Assembly: GCA_001466705.2 (NCBI GenBank)
Contig: LATX02000100.1
Span: 248,001 to 312,000 of the forward strand
Source: Moniliophthora roreri
Lineage: Eukaryota > Basidiomycota > Agaricomycetes > Agaricales > Marasmiaceae
Direction: 5' to 3'
Length of the DNA stretch: 64,000 nucleotides
In this document: piece after piece, positions 1 through 10,071 of the stretch
Numbering within the stretch: position 1 is the stretch's first letter
Layout: every line of letters starts with the position of its first letter
Notes under the pieces: generated by a model
What the model was told of the DNA's origin: nothing
The model's database searches: none
The model's input: only the letters and a program-made list of their open reading frames with translations
Translations under genes and position numbers: made by a program

Positions 1-29
1 CTGTCAACTGACTGTATCGTATTGCTCAG

Positions 30-1014
30 ACATGCTACGGCTTGTTGGCTTCCTCTAGACTACCAGATTTTGTTACCACGATAAACCTGCTGGTTTGGAT
101 CTGGACGTTTCTGCTCCAGTTTTGCGCTGCGAATCAGATATACAGCATCGATGAGGATTTGGCCAATAAGCCTTACCGCCCAATTCCATCTGGATTGATC
201 AGCGTACAGTTCACATACGTTGTCCGTTGGGGTCTGGTTCCAATCTGCTTGTATCTCTCATGGGTTCATCAAGTATTCTATGCGGGCTTATCCCTCACTC
301 TCGCATTTGTCTTCTATAACGAACTCGGTTTGGATTCCTACTGGTAAGCGATTTTTTTTTTGTGAACGGATGGCGTACATTCAAGCCTTTGTCAGGTACT
401 CTAAGAGCCTACTGAATGCGATAGGCATCGTATCGTGGAATGTAGGTGCGGCTCTTATAACAAGTCAAGGTCGGCTCTATTCTTTCGGCTTTTAATCATA
501 ACCAACAACATTCTAAATACAGGTCCTCACGGCCTATGTGGGCAATATCAAGTCACGCCGTTCATAAGCGTTGCCTTGATTTGGACGACGATACATGTTC
601 AGGTTAGTCCCTGACAATATCTCATAATATCATCTGTAACTTTGTCTTCACAGGACTTCCGCGATGAAGCAGGAGATCGTCTGCAAGGCCGAATCACATT
701 ACCCACATTTCTTCCTGTGGCCAGCCGTTACCTAACACTCTTTCTATTGAACTCATGGTCGGTGGCCTTGGCTATATTTTGGCAACTCGGTCCGGCAGCA
801 CTGGCGTGTTTCGTGGCCTTTGGAATATACCTCTCTTTCCATATTTTACTGCAAAGAACAGAGGAAGACGACAAGGTCTCCCTCAGACTGTACATGGTGT
901 GTGCGGGCAGAGGTTTCGTATTCTGTGATGTTTTGGCTTATCCTAGCTCTCCAGATTTGGCTTACTCTTGCTCAGACCCTTCCGTTCCTCGTGGATCGAT
1001 TACAGGGGGTCTAA
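30..1014 (+). CDS. UbiA-family prenyltransferase, 5'-truncated by the window edge
   Basis: This is the C-terminal 256 residues of a membrane prenyltransferase of the UbiA superfamily. These enzymes transfer a polyprenyl or other isoprenoid chain to an acceptor inside a membrane. The coding part reads through as exons 30-343, 396-469, 523-602, 654-896 and 955-1014, all in phase. The first metal-binding Asp motif is seen as NQIYSIDEDLANKPYRP followed by IPSG, and the second as DFRDEAGDRLQGRITLP; both are hallmark UbiA motifs. Between and after them lie several hydrophobic helices. The acceptor at position 29 shows that at least one exon lies upstream, outside the window. Family members are about 290-320 aa, so roughly 40-60 residues are missing. 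Substrate is unknown; fungal relatives act in quinone, haem or terpenoid pathways. The donor GTCGGC after 469 is weak but the frame requires it. Confidence 0.85.
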
Positions 1015-1770
1015 GCAAACTCGTGAATGTTGGTTACCGTTATTGATTTATACATTTATTCGTATATTTTAGGTTACTATTACATATATTGACTACTCTA
1101 TTGTTATACCGATTGCTTATATTGATGAATTGATAATTATAGTTTACATATGGATGGACCCACTCCAGTACGTGGAGAATCGGCCGAACTTTGTTCCAAG
1201 TCTGTCTAACATGATAAGCCGGTCCTGATTTACGACACCCGTAGATCAGCTAGAAGGATCAGCCCTGAACCATGTGGCAACGGAGCTTCTTTTTTTTTTT
1301 TAACAGCGCAAATGTTTCCCGTGGGTGGCGATCTTGTTCTTTGTTCAGAATCAGGAAGGCGACAGGCGACATGTATGAACCGGCGGCAACTGAAATCGTG
1401 TTGTCTTCAAATATATTGATTGATTCATTCTAATACGTCTTTTTTAAATACCAGCACTTCCAAATTGGATGAAGACACTTACAAGTCTGTTGTCACTAGC
1501 AATTTTTGGCGCGAGAAAGGGTGACAAAGGTATGTAAAACGGAGAGAACTTTGCGAAATTTTGTTCCATAAACTCATTCTCTGAAGCTCGGGTCAACTCC
1601 ATCTCGCAACGAGGAAACGGTAATGGCAGGGATCTACACAAATCTCGAGCCAATGTGTTTTATTCTACGGCGAGCGCATTCGAAAATACGGGATTTTTCG
1701 AGCATTGCTCGCTGGAAGGCCAAGTTGGACCCATACAACTTCACTCAAGAATCACATCCCGTTGTATAAA
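1015..1770. other. intergenic between convergent genes
   Basis: This stretch lies between the 3' ends of the prenyltransferase gene and the membrane-protein gene. It is AT-rich at 1035-1140 and has a poly-T run near 1290. Short ORFs here have no family features. I see no gene. Confidence 0.5.
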
Positions 1771-3366
1771 TTATCTGCCTTCTTCAACATTATGAACTGA
1801 ACCAACAGTCGTAAATACTGGCTCCGAAACTACCTGCGAAGCTTCCGCGATCGTGACAGAGGTATTCCCTCCGCCTTCCACTGCAATACCTAAACATGCC
1901 CGAACCATAATTAACGTCTGCGCAATGCCCTATGTGTTCAATGTTAATTGTAAGCAAACTAACCCTTTATTCACCGAAAAATGAAAGAACGAAACAAACT
2001 CACAGCAACCTGGACCAATAGTGGATGAATATTCCAACCTACCATTGATCCATTCGTGTTTGACACGCAGTCCAATACCAAGGCGATGGGATATAACATT
2101 CCCGATTCCAATCTGATTTTTTCATCAGTTCTCCGAGATGAGGAGGAAGAAAGAAGGGAGGGGGGAAAGCCCATACATCAACGCTGCAACCAAGTTTAGC
2201 TTCTTTGTAGACTCTCTATTCATAGAAGGCCACGACCGAGCGATATACCAAATCCTTCCCGCTTTCCAGTTACATTCTTTTTAGTAGACATAAATGCATG
2301 CAACGAGGTTGTACTACACTCACCAACCATCAACGTCAAAAACACATTCATTGCCGCATTAAAAACCAGGAACCCCCCAACGACGAATCTTGAGATACCG
2401 TACCACTCGTCATTGATTCCTCCCACGCGGAGATACATGGCCGTAGAAGCTATACCCAGGACTGATGGGCGAATTTTGATGACGAATAAGACGAATCACA
2501 TCAATCACGGGCGAGGACGGAACTTACGATTTGATAGTGCGCAGCCAATAGCAGGCGCCATTACGATGCGTCCCCTGTATCCCCAAATGCAATAACATCG
2601 AAAAAGCTAAGCAACCGCATCTTTGGGAGTCAATAAATCAAGGCTTGGAGGGGGGGGGGGGGAGGGCGCGCGTTGTGGAATCACGTACCAAAACGACATC
2701 GGCGGTGATACTATATGCCCCATTAATACGAGTTACACATGATTCAAGTACCGAGGTAAATCTTTCTTTCTCACTTTGAAAGTGATAGTATTGCCATCAT
2801 CCATCCACTGGCACCCATCCATGAATCAATCAGCGTCGAGTGAAGAAAACTAGGAACATAATAATCATGCTTACTCCATTATCATCGATACGGGAGGGTT
2901 CAGATTACCATCCTGTGCGTTGATTTTTACAAAGTGGAATTTCAGGGCACAATTCAATAGGATTCTCGTCGTGTTGACAAAGAGGCCGATCGTTGCCAAT
3001 ACGAATAGCGTAACCAATGAGATGCGATGAAATTTGGTTGTGCGGTTTTGGGGTCGGCGGTGTTTGAGGAGGTAGAGTAGGCCGCAGAATAAGGGGATGT
3101 ATAGGCCTGATGGTAATTATAAGCAAGCAAGATCATGGTCAAGTTGACGTTAAGGAAGCGGGTATACCGTAGAGGAGGAATTGAATCTATAAAGGAGTAA
3201 AAACGAATTAGATATGAATGAGTGTCTCTTAGATGGAGTAAGTAGTACTCACCCCAGTGATAATCGTAGGTCCGACGATTACGCTCGAGAAGGTCAAGTA
3301 ACGGGTGAACGCGAACGTCGTGACACTATCTGTGTGAGCATCCGAAGGCTGTTTTGAGGGATCCAT
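1771..3366 (-). CDS. multi-pass (about 7 TM) basidiomycete membrane protein, unknown function
   Basis: Nine exons join in frame to a 333-residue protein: 3366-3253, 3186-3168, 3106-2875, 2761-2689, 2606-2528, 2461-2324, 2261-2177, 2112-2010 and 1929-1771. Every junction is GT-AG and exon 2 is only 19 nt. The start is the first ATG (MDPSKQPSDAH). The translation alternates hydrophobic spans (for example LYIPLFCGLLYLL, LVTLFVLATIGLFVNTTRIL and a span around ISRFVVGGFLVFNA) with short polar loops. It contains the patterns CYCIWGYRGR, AGRIW and LESGMLYPIALVLDC, which I recognise from a large uncharacterised family of serpentine proteins expanded in mushroom-forming fungi. The function is not known; a receptor-like or sensing role is only a guess from topology. 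It is convergent with the prenyltransferase gene. An intron at 2640-2665 holds a long poly-G run. Confidence 0.85.
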
Positions 3367-5070
3367 AGCCTTCGAATCTCTTGAGTCTCTCTCCCGAGAG
3401 CAGCCGTATATATATACTGTGCACGAGGCTGCCTCTACGACTTGTCCAATTGAGTTTATTTTTTTGATAGTTGGACAGGCTAGCCGCTGTTTACCTCGAT
3501 CCCATGATTAATTCAAGTCGGAGTTTGGGGACATAGTCAACTGACGCAAAGGTGGGGAGGTAAAAAGGTAAATCATTAACGAACGTGCGCGTAAGGACGC
3601 TACATTATTGGGAGTGACAACAAGTGACAGCGCCCATCTACCATCGAGTTCGAAGAAATCAAGGCGACAGGTCGTGGTAAGAAGTTGCGCCACCGTAGAA
3701 GTCCGGAAAATTGCCGACATCAGTTTACTGAGCGTCTCGGTTGCCTCTCGGTCCATCATGACAGGCCAGTGCAAATCAGGTCGCCACGTGACTAGAGAAA
3801 AATAATTCCTCTATGCATTTCGATGGCGGAGACACTTGTCAAAAACTGAGGAAACATCTTCGGAATTTACATAGCATCAAATGTTCTTTTTCCAGTTCTC
3901 AAAACTTGTCGATGCATAGGCGAAAAAAAGTTTTCTAGCACAAATCACGTGGCGACCTGATTTGCACACTGGTCTTACTAAGTACCGCACTACCCCGAGG
4001 AGACTCTAAAAGAGAACAGTACGTTAATAGAATTCAACTCGGGATATTTATAGTCTTCCGGTCAGAAAACGCCATGACGCTGAAACAGGCTTAACTGTCA
4101 GTTTCCGTCAGGTCAAGAAGAAAAAGGCAGGACATGGCAACGACGACTTGTTCATCAGGAGATAAGCGTTTTGTTCCCGAGACTGAGCCAATTTTGTCGT
4201 GTTGGGTTGAATCGCACCATCAGAAATGAAAAATCCAAGTCGGCGTGCGTTAACCAAGATAGCCAAGTCCCCAGGATTGAACGAGTCAGAGTAACAGATT
4301 CCGAGGTATTCGATGCAAATCCGACGGGGGTAAGGAGAGGAACAAGCTGGTCATGGCAGTACACGTGTATGAGCCCCCAAAAAGTACCGACGGCCCATCT
4401 CCAAGGTATTTGCCATCATGATTCCTCGGCACTGCAGATCAAGTTCACATCTCATATCGCTCAAAAATAGACGATGAATTTCTGGACGGCTCGGTAAGCG
4501 TTTTCAAGCTGGCTAACAGAACCAAAAAAAAAAAAGAAAACTTCGCAAGATCGAACAAGAAACTCGAGGCACTTGACAGATCCACCACACGGAGCCAGTT
4601 GGTCGTCTCATCTCAGTTGAGTAGATCATGTTTTTACCCTTCTCTGCTGCCGGCACCAAGGGTAAATCCATAGTGACAATGGTAAACCATCCGGACCGAG
4701 TGTATCTCTACAGAAAGAAAAGGAAAAAAAAAAAAAAAGACTCAACGGCGTATCACGTATAGAAACGGTGGAATGTCAAAGAAAACATCGTCAAGGCAAC
4801 GTACAAAGGAAGAATGGACTGAACTTGTGCAAATGAAAACCGAACTTCGCATCGATCGCACCTCGGCAGTTTCGAACGAGGAGCTCGAAAAATAAAAAGC
4901 CGTGTCATTTTGCAGGGTAATCGGTTCACAGTGCATTACGAGTGCACCACCGAGCCGTGAGGTCTGGTACCTAATGAATCGCTTTATATATTCCCCATAC
5001 TTGGTACCTGATCGCGTCACAGACATACAAGTCGCCGAAACAAAATAAATCGTAACAAAGAAACGCCTAA
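3367..5070. other. gene-poor stretch before the tandem array
   Basis: No convincing gene was found. ORFs at 3508-3774 (-) and 4742-5170 (-) lack family features; the latter overlaps a tRNA. A fold-back element lies at 3766-3972. Sequence around 4990-5020 (tacctgat...) weakly resembles the region left of the second tRNA-Trp copy near 13700, so the left end of the array probably starts at about 4.9 kb in a diverged form. Confidence 0.4.
3766..3972. repeat. fold-back / MITE-like inverted repeat
   Basis: The left end CCAGTGCAAATCAGGTCGCC (then ACGTG) is matched in inverse orientation at the right end 3946-3972, with a two-base indel. Imperfect pairing continues inward: tagagaaaa... and tatgcat...cga recur inverted at about 3800-3830 and 3905-3940. 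The whole 207 bp could fold into one long hairpin. No ORF is inside. I could not see a clear target-site duplication. A small non-autonomous DNA transposon is the likely origin. Confidence 0.6.
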
Positions 5071-5163
5071 TGACCCCCACCCGGATTGAACGGATGACCT
5101 TCTGGATCCAGAGGCAGTCTGCGACTACTGGAATCAGACGCTCTACCGCTGAGCTAGGGGATC
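5071..5163 (-). tRNA. tRNA-Trp(CCA) with intron, copy 1
   Basis: On the minus strand the acceptor arm GATCCCC pairs with GGGGGTC plus discriminator A. The D arm is TAGCTCAGCGGTAGAGC. The anticodon stem-loop TCTGATTCCA places CCA at 34-36 and is followed by an intron of about 20 nt, then CCAGA, variable loop AGGTC and T arm ATCCG-TTCAATC-CGGGT. One mismatch (A-C) closes the anticodon stem. A and B boxes are intact, so it may be functional. A second good copy is at 13817 and a broken one at 19209. It sits at the left end of a duplicated block. Confidence 0.8.
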
Positions 5164-6482
5164 TGTACATGATTTGCTAACAATGTATATCTAGATATTA
5201 CATTAGAGATTGATCGGAGATGTGATACGTTGGTCATATCTCTCCTGCTTGCTCGTTTCTCCATCCGGTCTGTAAGAGGGGGAAAAATGTATGATGGGTG
5301 GGTACGGAGGAAAGCAAAGAGGGAATGTGTGATATGTCTTTATAAGACCGAGGTGGTGGATTGTATGTGATCTTGAGGTATCCGCGGCTTGTCGTTCTTC
5401 CTTCCGCTAATCCTCCCCTCCTCCCATGCTGCTGCCCTCTCAACACCGTACCCACATAGGACGAGCGCAAATGACCGTTCCCATGTTGATATCGCTGTCC
5501 CATAATCCTGCATGCCGCACTTTCCATGACGTGTAGCCGAAATTCACTGGTCCCAAACATCAAGTAGAAGCGGAACGCTGACGTCGGGGCAGTGAAGATG
5601 CCAGGAAAAGCGATACGTGAACATGGGGACGTCGAATGTTCCGAGATGTTCCGGTCTTCATGCCAAAATGGCTGTGGGTATTGATATTGGGATTGTGTAT
5701 TGTTTGTTCCTCCCTGCAGGGAGTAACAACTGAGGTCGGATAGGAGGAAGGGAAAGTGTGGCATGACGTTGGACTGTCAGGGGCATACGTGAGAGAATCG
5801 AGGAACTGTCCAAGTTAGTTCGGTGAGGATGGAACTATGTTTTGGTTGCTTGTGTACTTCTTCGCCCATAACTTTCAACACTACCCCCTCCATCCTCGTC
5901 CGGCATAGGAAGGCAGTCAGAATCGCGTGCGAGGGACACATGTAGTAACCTTGATGAGGTCGAGAAAGAGGCCAGCGGGGAAATACGAGGTGCCCATTTG
6001 TCGTAGCGGTGATCTTATTGTACCTTCTGGCGGGACCGCTTCCAGATATAACATAAACTGAAAAAAAAAAAGAACCAGACTACGTACCCCATTCCCCACA
6101 CCATTTCCCGCGTTCGCATATCAAGATCTCAAAAACACCAGAATTAGAGAGCGAGAGCATTGAGTACCGCCATGTGAACGCAAGAAATAACAAATCAGAA
6201 ACTGCCGAGAGTCATCTTAATAAGCAAGCTCACCCATGTTTGCAGAGACAAGGCGACATGGTGGTACGACGTTTTGCGTGACAGGTAACGCAAAAACTCG
6301 TCACGTTGAATACAGCGCACGCAAACGACTTGTATCAAGGTATTCGAGATAGATTACTCTGATTATGGTCTATTATGGTTCGACCAGTTTTTTTATGTTA
6401 TCAATGACTTTGTGCAATCATGTTCATAGAATATGCCAATAACAGGAATCCATGACCACTGCGTAACTTGATTAGATTAGCG
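5164..6482. repeat. tandem-array spacer module, copy 1
   Basis: This module lies between the tRNA-Trp and tRNA-Ile sequences and recurs at 13916-15271 and 19295-20643, with a partial copy at 8719-9205. Shared landmarks are a GC-rich block around 5400-5460, the phrase ccaaaatggctgtgggt near 5670, ttgatgaggtcgagaaagag near 5950, and a poly-A run after taacataaactg at 6060. Long ORFs (for example 5234-5764, -) do not stay open in the other copies, so I do not call a gene. A small inverted repeat, ttgcgtgacaggtaacgcaa, sits just before the tRNA-Ile sequence. Confidence 0.65.
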
Positions 6483-6588
6483 TGGCTGACCAGCTCAGTT
6501 GTTTAGAGGAGCGTCGTGCTCAGGCTAATATGCCTCCTGACGGTGAAATATTACGCGAAGGCCTTGGGTTCGATCCCCATGTTGGCTA
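6483..6588 (+). pseudogene. tRNA-Ile(AAU)-like, disrupted copy
   Basis: The sequence keeps a recognisable D arm (GCTCAGTTG), the block GCTAATATG around the anticodon, ACGCGAAGG after an intron, and a canonical T loop GGTTCGATCCC. Small insertions (GAG after TTAGAG, and CAGG before CTAATA) break the spacing of D and anticodon arms. It is probably a decayed member of the tRNA-Ile-like set at 9222, 15272 and 20644. Confidence 0.6.
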
Positions 6589-6829
6589 CGTGGGCCGTGT
6601 TGTGGTTAGCTGTTTATTTCAGTTACCTGGAACAGAATATGTAGACTCGAACTTCCTCTTCCTCTCCGAGTCTTAGCCTATGCTTCTCGCCCCTGCCGGC
6701 AATGCCATTCTTCCAACTTTTGGATACACTCCTCGAGTACTGTTGTGCAAGAAAGGAATCAATATTGTACAAATTGAACCTTATCGTAATTGAATCTACA
6801 GAATGGAAAATCGTATAATCTACTCGTCT

Positions 6830-8302
6830 TTAATCGTGAGTCTTCCACGTGCACTGCTCAGCCACCTCCTCAAAGTCATCCCACCCTCGCGGCTTGTATG
6901 ACCTTTCCTCCCTCCTTTCAGAGCTAAACAGGATTCTGCGATGTTTCTTCAATAGATTCCGAAATCCCTTCCGAATGATACCTTCTCCTTTCTCTTGCCT
7001 AAAGATATGTCCTGATCCATAATCCATTCGTACCTTGATAACGACATCTTGCGGCAAAGCCGATATAGCTTCCCCAAGCGAATACCACCAGTTAATTGTT
7101 CCTTCATCGAAAAGTCTGGCGTCAGCCAGAAATTCGAGACTGCCACGTAACGACGTGGCTGTCCGCACAGTGAGGAGTATGGTTTTCAACAGAGCCTCCT
7201 TACGAACGGAATCGGAATCGGAATAGGTGAATCCAAACCCGGGAATGTAGAAATAGAGTCGGTCAAGATCTTTATTATGGCTAAGATCAATGACACCTAG
7301 AAACAACTTGGTAGTTAGTTGTGTGTCATTCAAATCTCACCAGAAACGTATACTCACTGGTAGTTTTTTCCGTTTCATCCTCATCAAAGCAAGATAGACA
7401 GAGCGTATCTAGGTTGGGGCAAATGTTGATGAATGCCTGAATGACTGTGTGACTGGACGGTACTACGTCTTTGAATAATAGACGCCGCATTTGGCGCAAG
7501 GGAGGATGTGATCGTAGCCAATTCAAGGTAGTTTCGAGATCATTGCCAGAGAGGTCGTATTGTATTGCGCGCAAACCTTTCGGAAAACGGTAGGTGTGAA
7601 GGCTCCCATCGCCATTGCGCGACGATGGAGTCCAACAATCCCTTACATGGAGTTCCTGAAGCTCCTTGAAGAAGAAAACGAGGTGGTGGAACTTGGGGTA
7701 ATGTTCGCCATAAATATGGAGTTGTGTGACGGTGGGAAATGTTTCGGAGATTGCGGAAATAACGTCAGACCAATGACAAATACCACTCTGATCTGGCAAA
7801 CCGAATCGGAAAGGGTGATCATGGACGCGGAGTGTTCTTGGTCGAAAGAACTTCTTTCTCTTCGCGAGTTCGTCGAGGAAGTTGAATATTTCTTCTGGGA
7901 TTCGGGTGAATGATGCACCCCATGCGACAGGAACCTCGAGTGTGATGGCTACGATGAACGATAAGATATGTGGTAGGTTTGGTAATTGATCACTGCCCCG
8001 CAAGATATCAAGGAAATCAGAGATCTTCCGAGACCCCCGTCCGACATCAAAGACGACATTATTGCGCTTGAAAAGTTCTCTTCGGCATGCGGGTAGCCAA
8101 TTTCGGGAGACAAGGCTGAGGGTAGGCAGTAATGATTCTTCCCCCCTTTCGAGGCATCGAGAGTCCTGTCAACATGATAAGAGATTCTATTCGGTGAGCA
8201 TTGAGTATATTAACCTACCGTTCCCTCATGACAAGTATGTTGATATTCTTGTACAGCAGTACCGACAAGTTTGTCAATAATTTCGGCCGGAAGATGTGGC
8301 AT
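6830..8302 (-). CDS. F-box-like protein, paralogue A
   Basis: Exons 8302-8219, 8165-7358 and 7296-6830 give 452 residues. The start is MPHLPAEIIDKLV, whose LPAEIID matches the first helix of an F-box. The second half of the F-box, LSLVSRNWLPACRRELF, follows in exon 2. The rest is a leucine-rich C-terminal half typical of fungal F-box proteins, which recruit targets to SCF ubiquitin ligases through Skp1. Relative to paralogues B-D the last residues differ: two bases are missing before the stop, so the usual end IVIEDE is replaced by a shorter tail ending in THD. Exon 1 is also 15 nt shorter than in B-D. The frame is open throughout. Target and condition of expression are unknown. Its upstream flank was replaced by unrelated DNA from 8409 on. 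Confidence 0.8.
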
Positions 8303-8408
8303 TTTGGATGATTGTGATTTGACGCAGATCGTCCACTTCGCCTACTGTTTATATATTGAGTCCTAGTGGTAGTATTTCGACAGTCGACCAGGAATTGTCC
8401 AACCAAAA

Positions 8409-8718
8409 GTGGCAACAGACAATGTAGGTCCGTTTTTTTGTTGCCACAGCGGGGGGACCATCAGGACCCAGCAAAATGGGTGGCAAGGCCTTTCTGAGAA
8501 TTTCCGGTTTGGAGCAGCTTTTGTCCAAACCTTTTTGACGGTCGAAAGGCCGGGTTTGTGCCCAAACCAGCGTATGGCCGTCACGAGAAAATCCTGGAGG
8601 TCCGTCATTGTTCTAGGTGCTCCTGTGACACTCTGTAGCTCTCATAGATGAGCGCTGGACTGCGCCGGACATACTGCTAATTCATCCTGGTCCAGACTTG
8701 GCTCCGGCTTCCGCCTTT
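8409..8718. other. unique insert upstream of F-box A
   Basis: The flank shared with paralogues C and D ends at ccaaccaaaag (about 8399-8409). About 310 bp of sequence absent from the other units follows, then a copy of the spacer module begins at 8719. The insert starts with a hairpin whose arms are gtggcaaca and tgttgccac (about 8409-8446). No gene is visible. It marks a rearrangement junction and puts new DNA about 107 bp upstream of F-box A. Confidence 0.5.
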
Positions 8719-9205
8719 CGGTGAGGATGGAACTATGTTTTGGTTGCTTGTGTACTTCTTCGCCCATAACTTTCAACACTACCCCCTCCATCCTCGTCCG
8801 GCATAGGAAGGCAGTCAGAATCGCGTGCGAGGGACACATGTAGTAACCTTGATGAGGTCGAGAAAGAGGCCAGCGGGGAAATATGAGGTGCCCATTTGTT
8901 GTAGCGGTGATGTTATGGTACCTTCTGGCGGGGCCGCTTCCAGATATAACATAAACTGAAAAAAAAAGAACCAGACTACGTACCCCATTCCCCACACCAT
9001 TTCCCGCGTTCGCATATCAAGATCTCAAAAACACCAGAATTAGAGAGCGAGAGCATTGAGTACCGCCATGTGAACGCAAGAAATAACAAATCAGAAACTG
9101 CCGAGAGTCATCTTAATAAGCAAGCTCACCCATGTTTGCAGAGACAAGGCGACATGGTGGTACGATGAAAAAACACGTTTTGCGTGACAGGTAATGCAAC
9201 TCGTC
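8719..9205. repeat. partial spacer module, near-identical to 5818-6305
   Basis: By eye this block matches 5818-6305 almost base for base, differing in a handful of substitutions, the poly-A length after taacataaactg, and a small insertion near 9170. It is far closer to that block than either is to the modules at 13.9-15.3 or 19.3-20.6 kb. This indicates a recent duplication or gene conversion that made the truncated unit carrying F-box B. Confidence 0.75.
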
Positions 9206-9221
9206 ACGTTGATATGAGTGT

Positions 9222-9317
9222 GGCCGACTCGCTCAGTTGGTTAGAGCGTCGTGCTAATATGGCCCTTGACGGTGAAATATTACGCGAAGATCTTGGGTTC
9301 GATCCTGACGTTGGCTA
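9222..9317 (+). tRNA. tRNA-Ile(AAU)-like with intron, possibly functional
   Basis: GGCCGAC pairs with GTTGGCT through two wobble pairs. The D arm is GCTCAGTTGGTTAGAGC, the anticodon arm TCGTG-CTAATA with AAT at 34-36, then an intron of about 24 nt, ACGCGA, and the T loop TTCGATC. The T stem is weak (TTGGG against CTGAC), so function is doubtful. It is the best-spaced of four tRNA-Ile-like copies in the array. Confidence 0.55.
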
Positions 9318-9700
9318 CGTGGGCCGTGTTGTGTTTAGCTGTCTTTTTCAGTTACCCCGGAACACTAGACTCGAACTTCCTCATCCTCTCTCTTAGCCTA
9401 TGCTTCTCTCCCCCTCCTCGCTCCTGCCGACAATGCCATTCTTCCAAGTACTGCTGTGCGAGAAAGGAATCAGTTGGAGTCGGTATCGCAAATTTCATTT
9501 CGTCAGATTACTTGGGGCTCGCAACATTCATCAGTGATTATTGCAAGTAAGAAAAGTTTCCTGATTCTATCTGTGTAATGTAATCTGCCTAAAATGCCTC
9601 AACATCGTTGCTAATGATCCTACCTAATAGCTTTTTTATTTTTCTTTTAGTAAGTACGAGAATTGCATGAATAAATAAAACCTATCGCAGAACTTCCTAA
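9318..9700. other. non-coding stretch with unit-specific sequence
   Basis: The first part resembles the short spacer between tRNA-Ile-like and F-box sequences in other units. From about 9470 to 10020 the sequence is specific to this unit, AT-rich, and contains the tRNA-Asp-like sequence. I see no ORF of note. Confidence 0.4.
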
Positions 9701-9776
9701 CTCCCTGGCTGGGGAGACCCAGCTTTGGCGCGCTCTCCATGACAGGCGCGTGTACTAACCGATATACTACCAGGGA
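9701..9776 (-). pseudogene. tRNA-Asp(GUC)-like sequence
   Basis: On the minus strand TCCCTGG pairs perfectly with CCAGGGA. The D arm GTATATCGGTTAGTAC and CGCGCCTGTCA (anticodon GTC) match eukaryotic tRNA-Asp. After the anticodon there is an extra GGAGA, and the T arm is CTGGG-TCTC-CCCAG without the TTCGA core, so the B box is lost. It is probably a pseudogene. Confidence 0.55.
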
Positions 9777-10071
9777 TATTAGTCTCGAATCAAACATCCA
9801 GGGTGCCCTAGATAGTTACCTCATGTAGTTTCCATTTATAGATCATTTCTGTTCTGTAACAAAGTTTGATTATCGGTACAGGACACGCTATTACTCACCC
9901 AAAAAACAAAACATAAACAAGAAATGACCTTTTAAATGAAAATCTCACCCGGAGGTCTGATCGAGACTAACGGGGACATAACAATAGTAGTTATTGTCTA
10001 AAACCTCGATCGCACTGTTGTACAAATTGAACCTTATCATAATTGAATCTACACAACGGAAATCATATAAT

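Noticed and set aside
4742..5170. 142-residue minus-strand ORF
   Set aside because: It runs straight through the tRNA-Trp gene and has no protein-family features.
5234..5764. 176-residue minus-strand ORF in spacer copy 1
   Set aside because: Sister modules at 14 and 19.5 kb carry frameshifts and stops at matching positions; composition looks non-coding.
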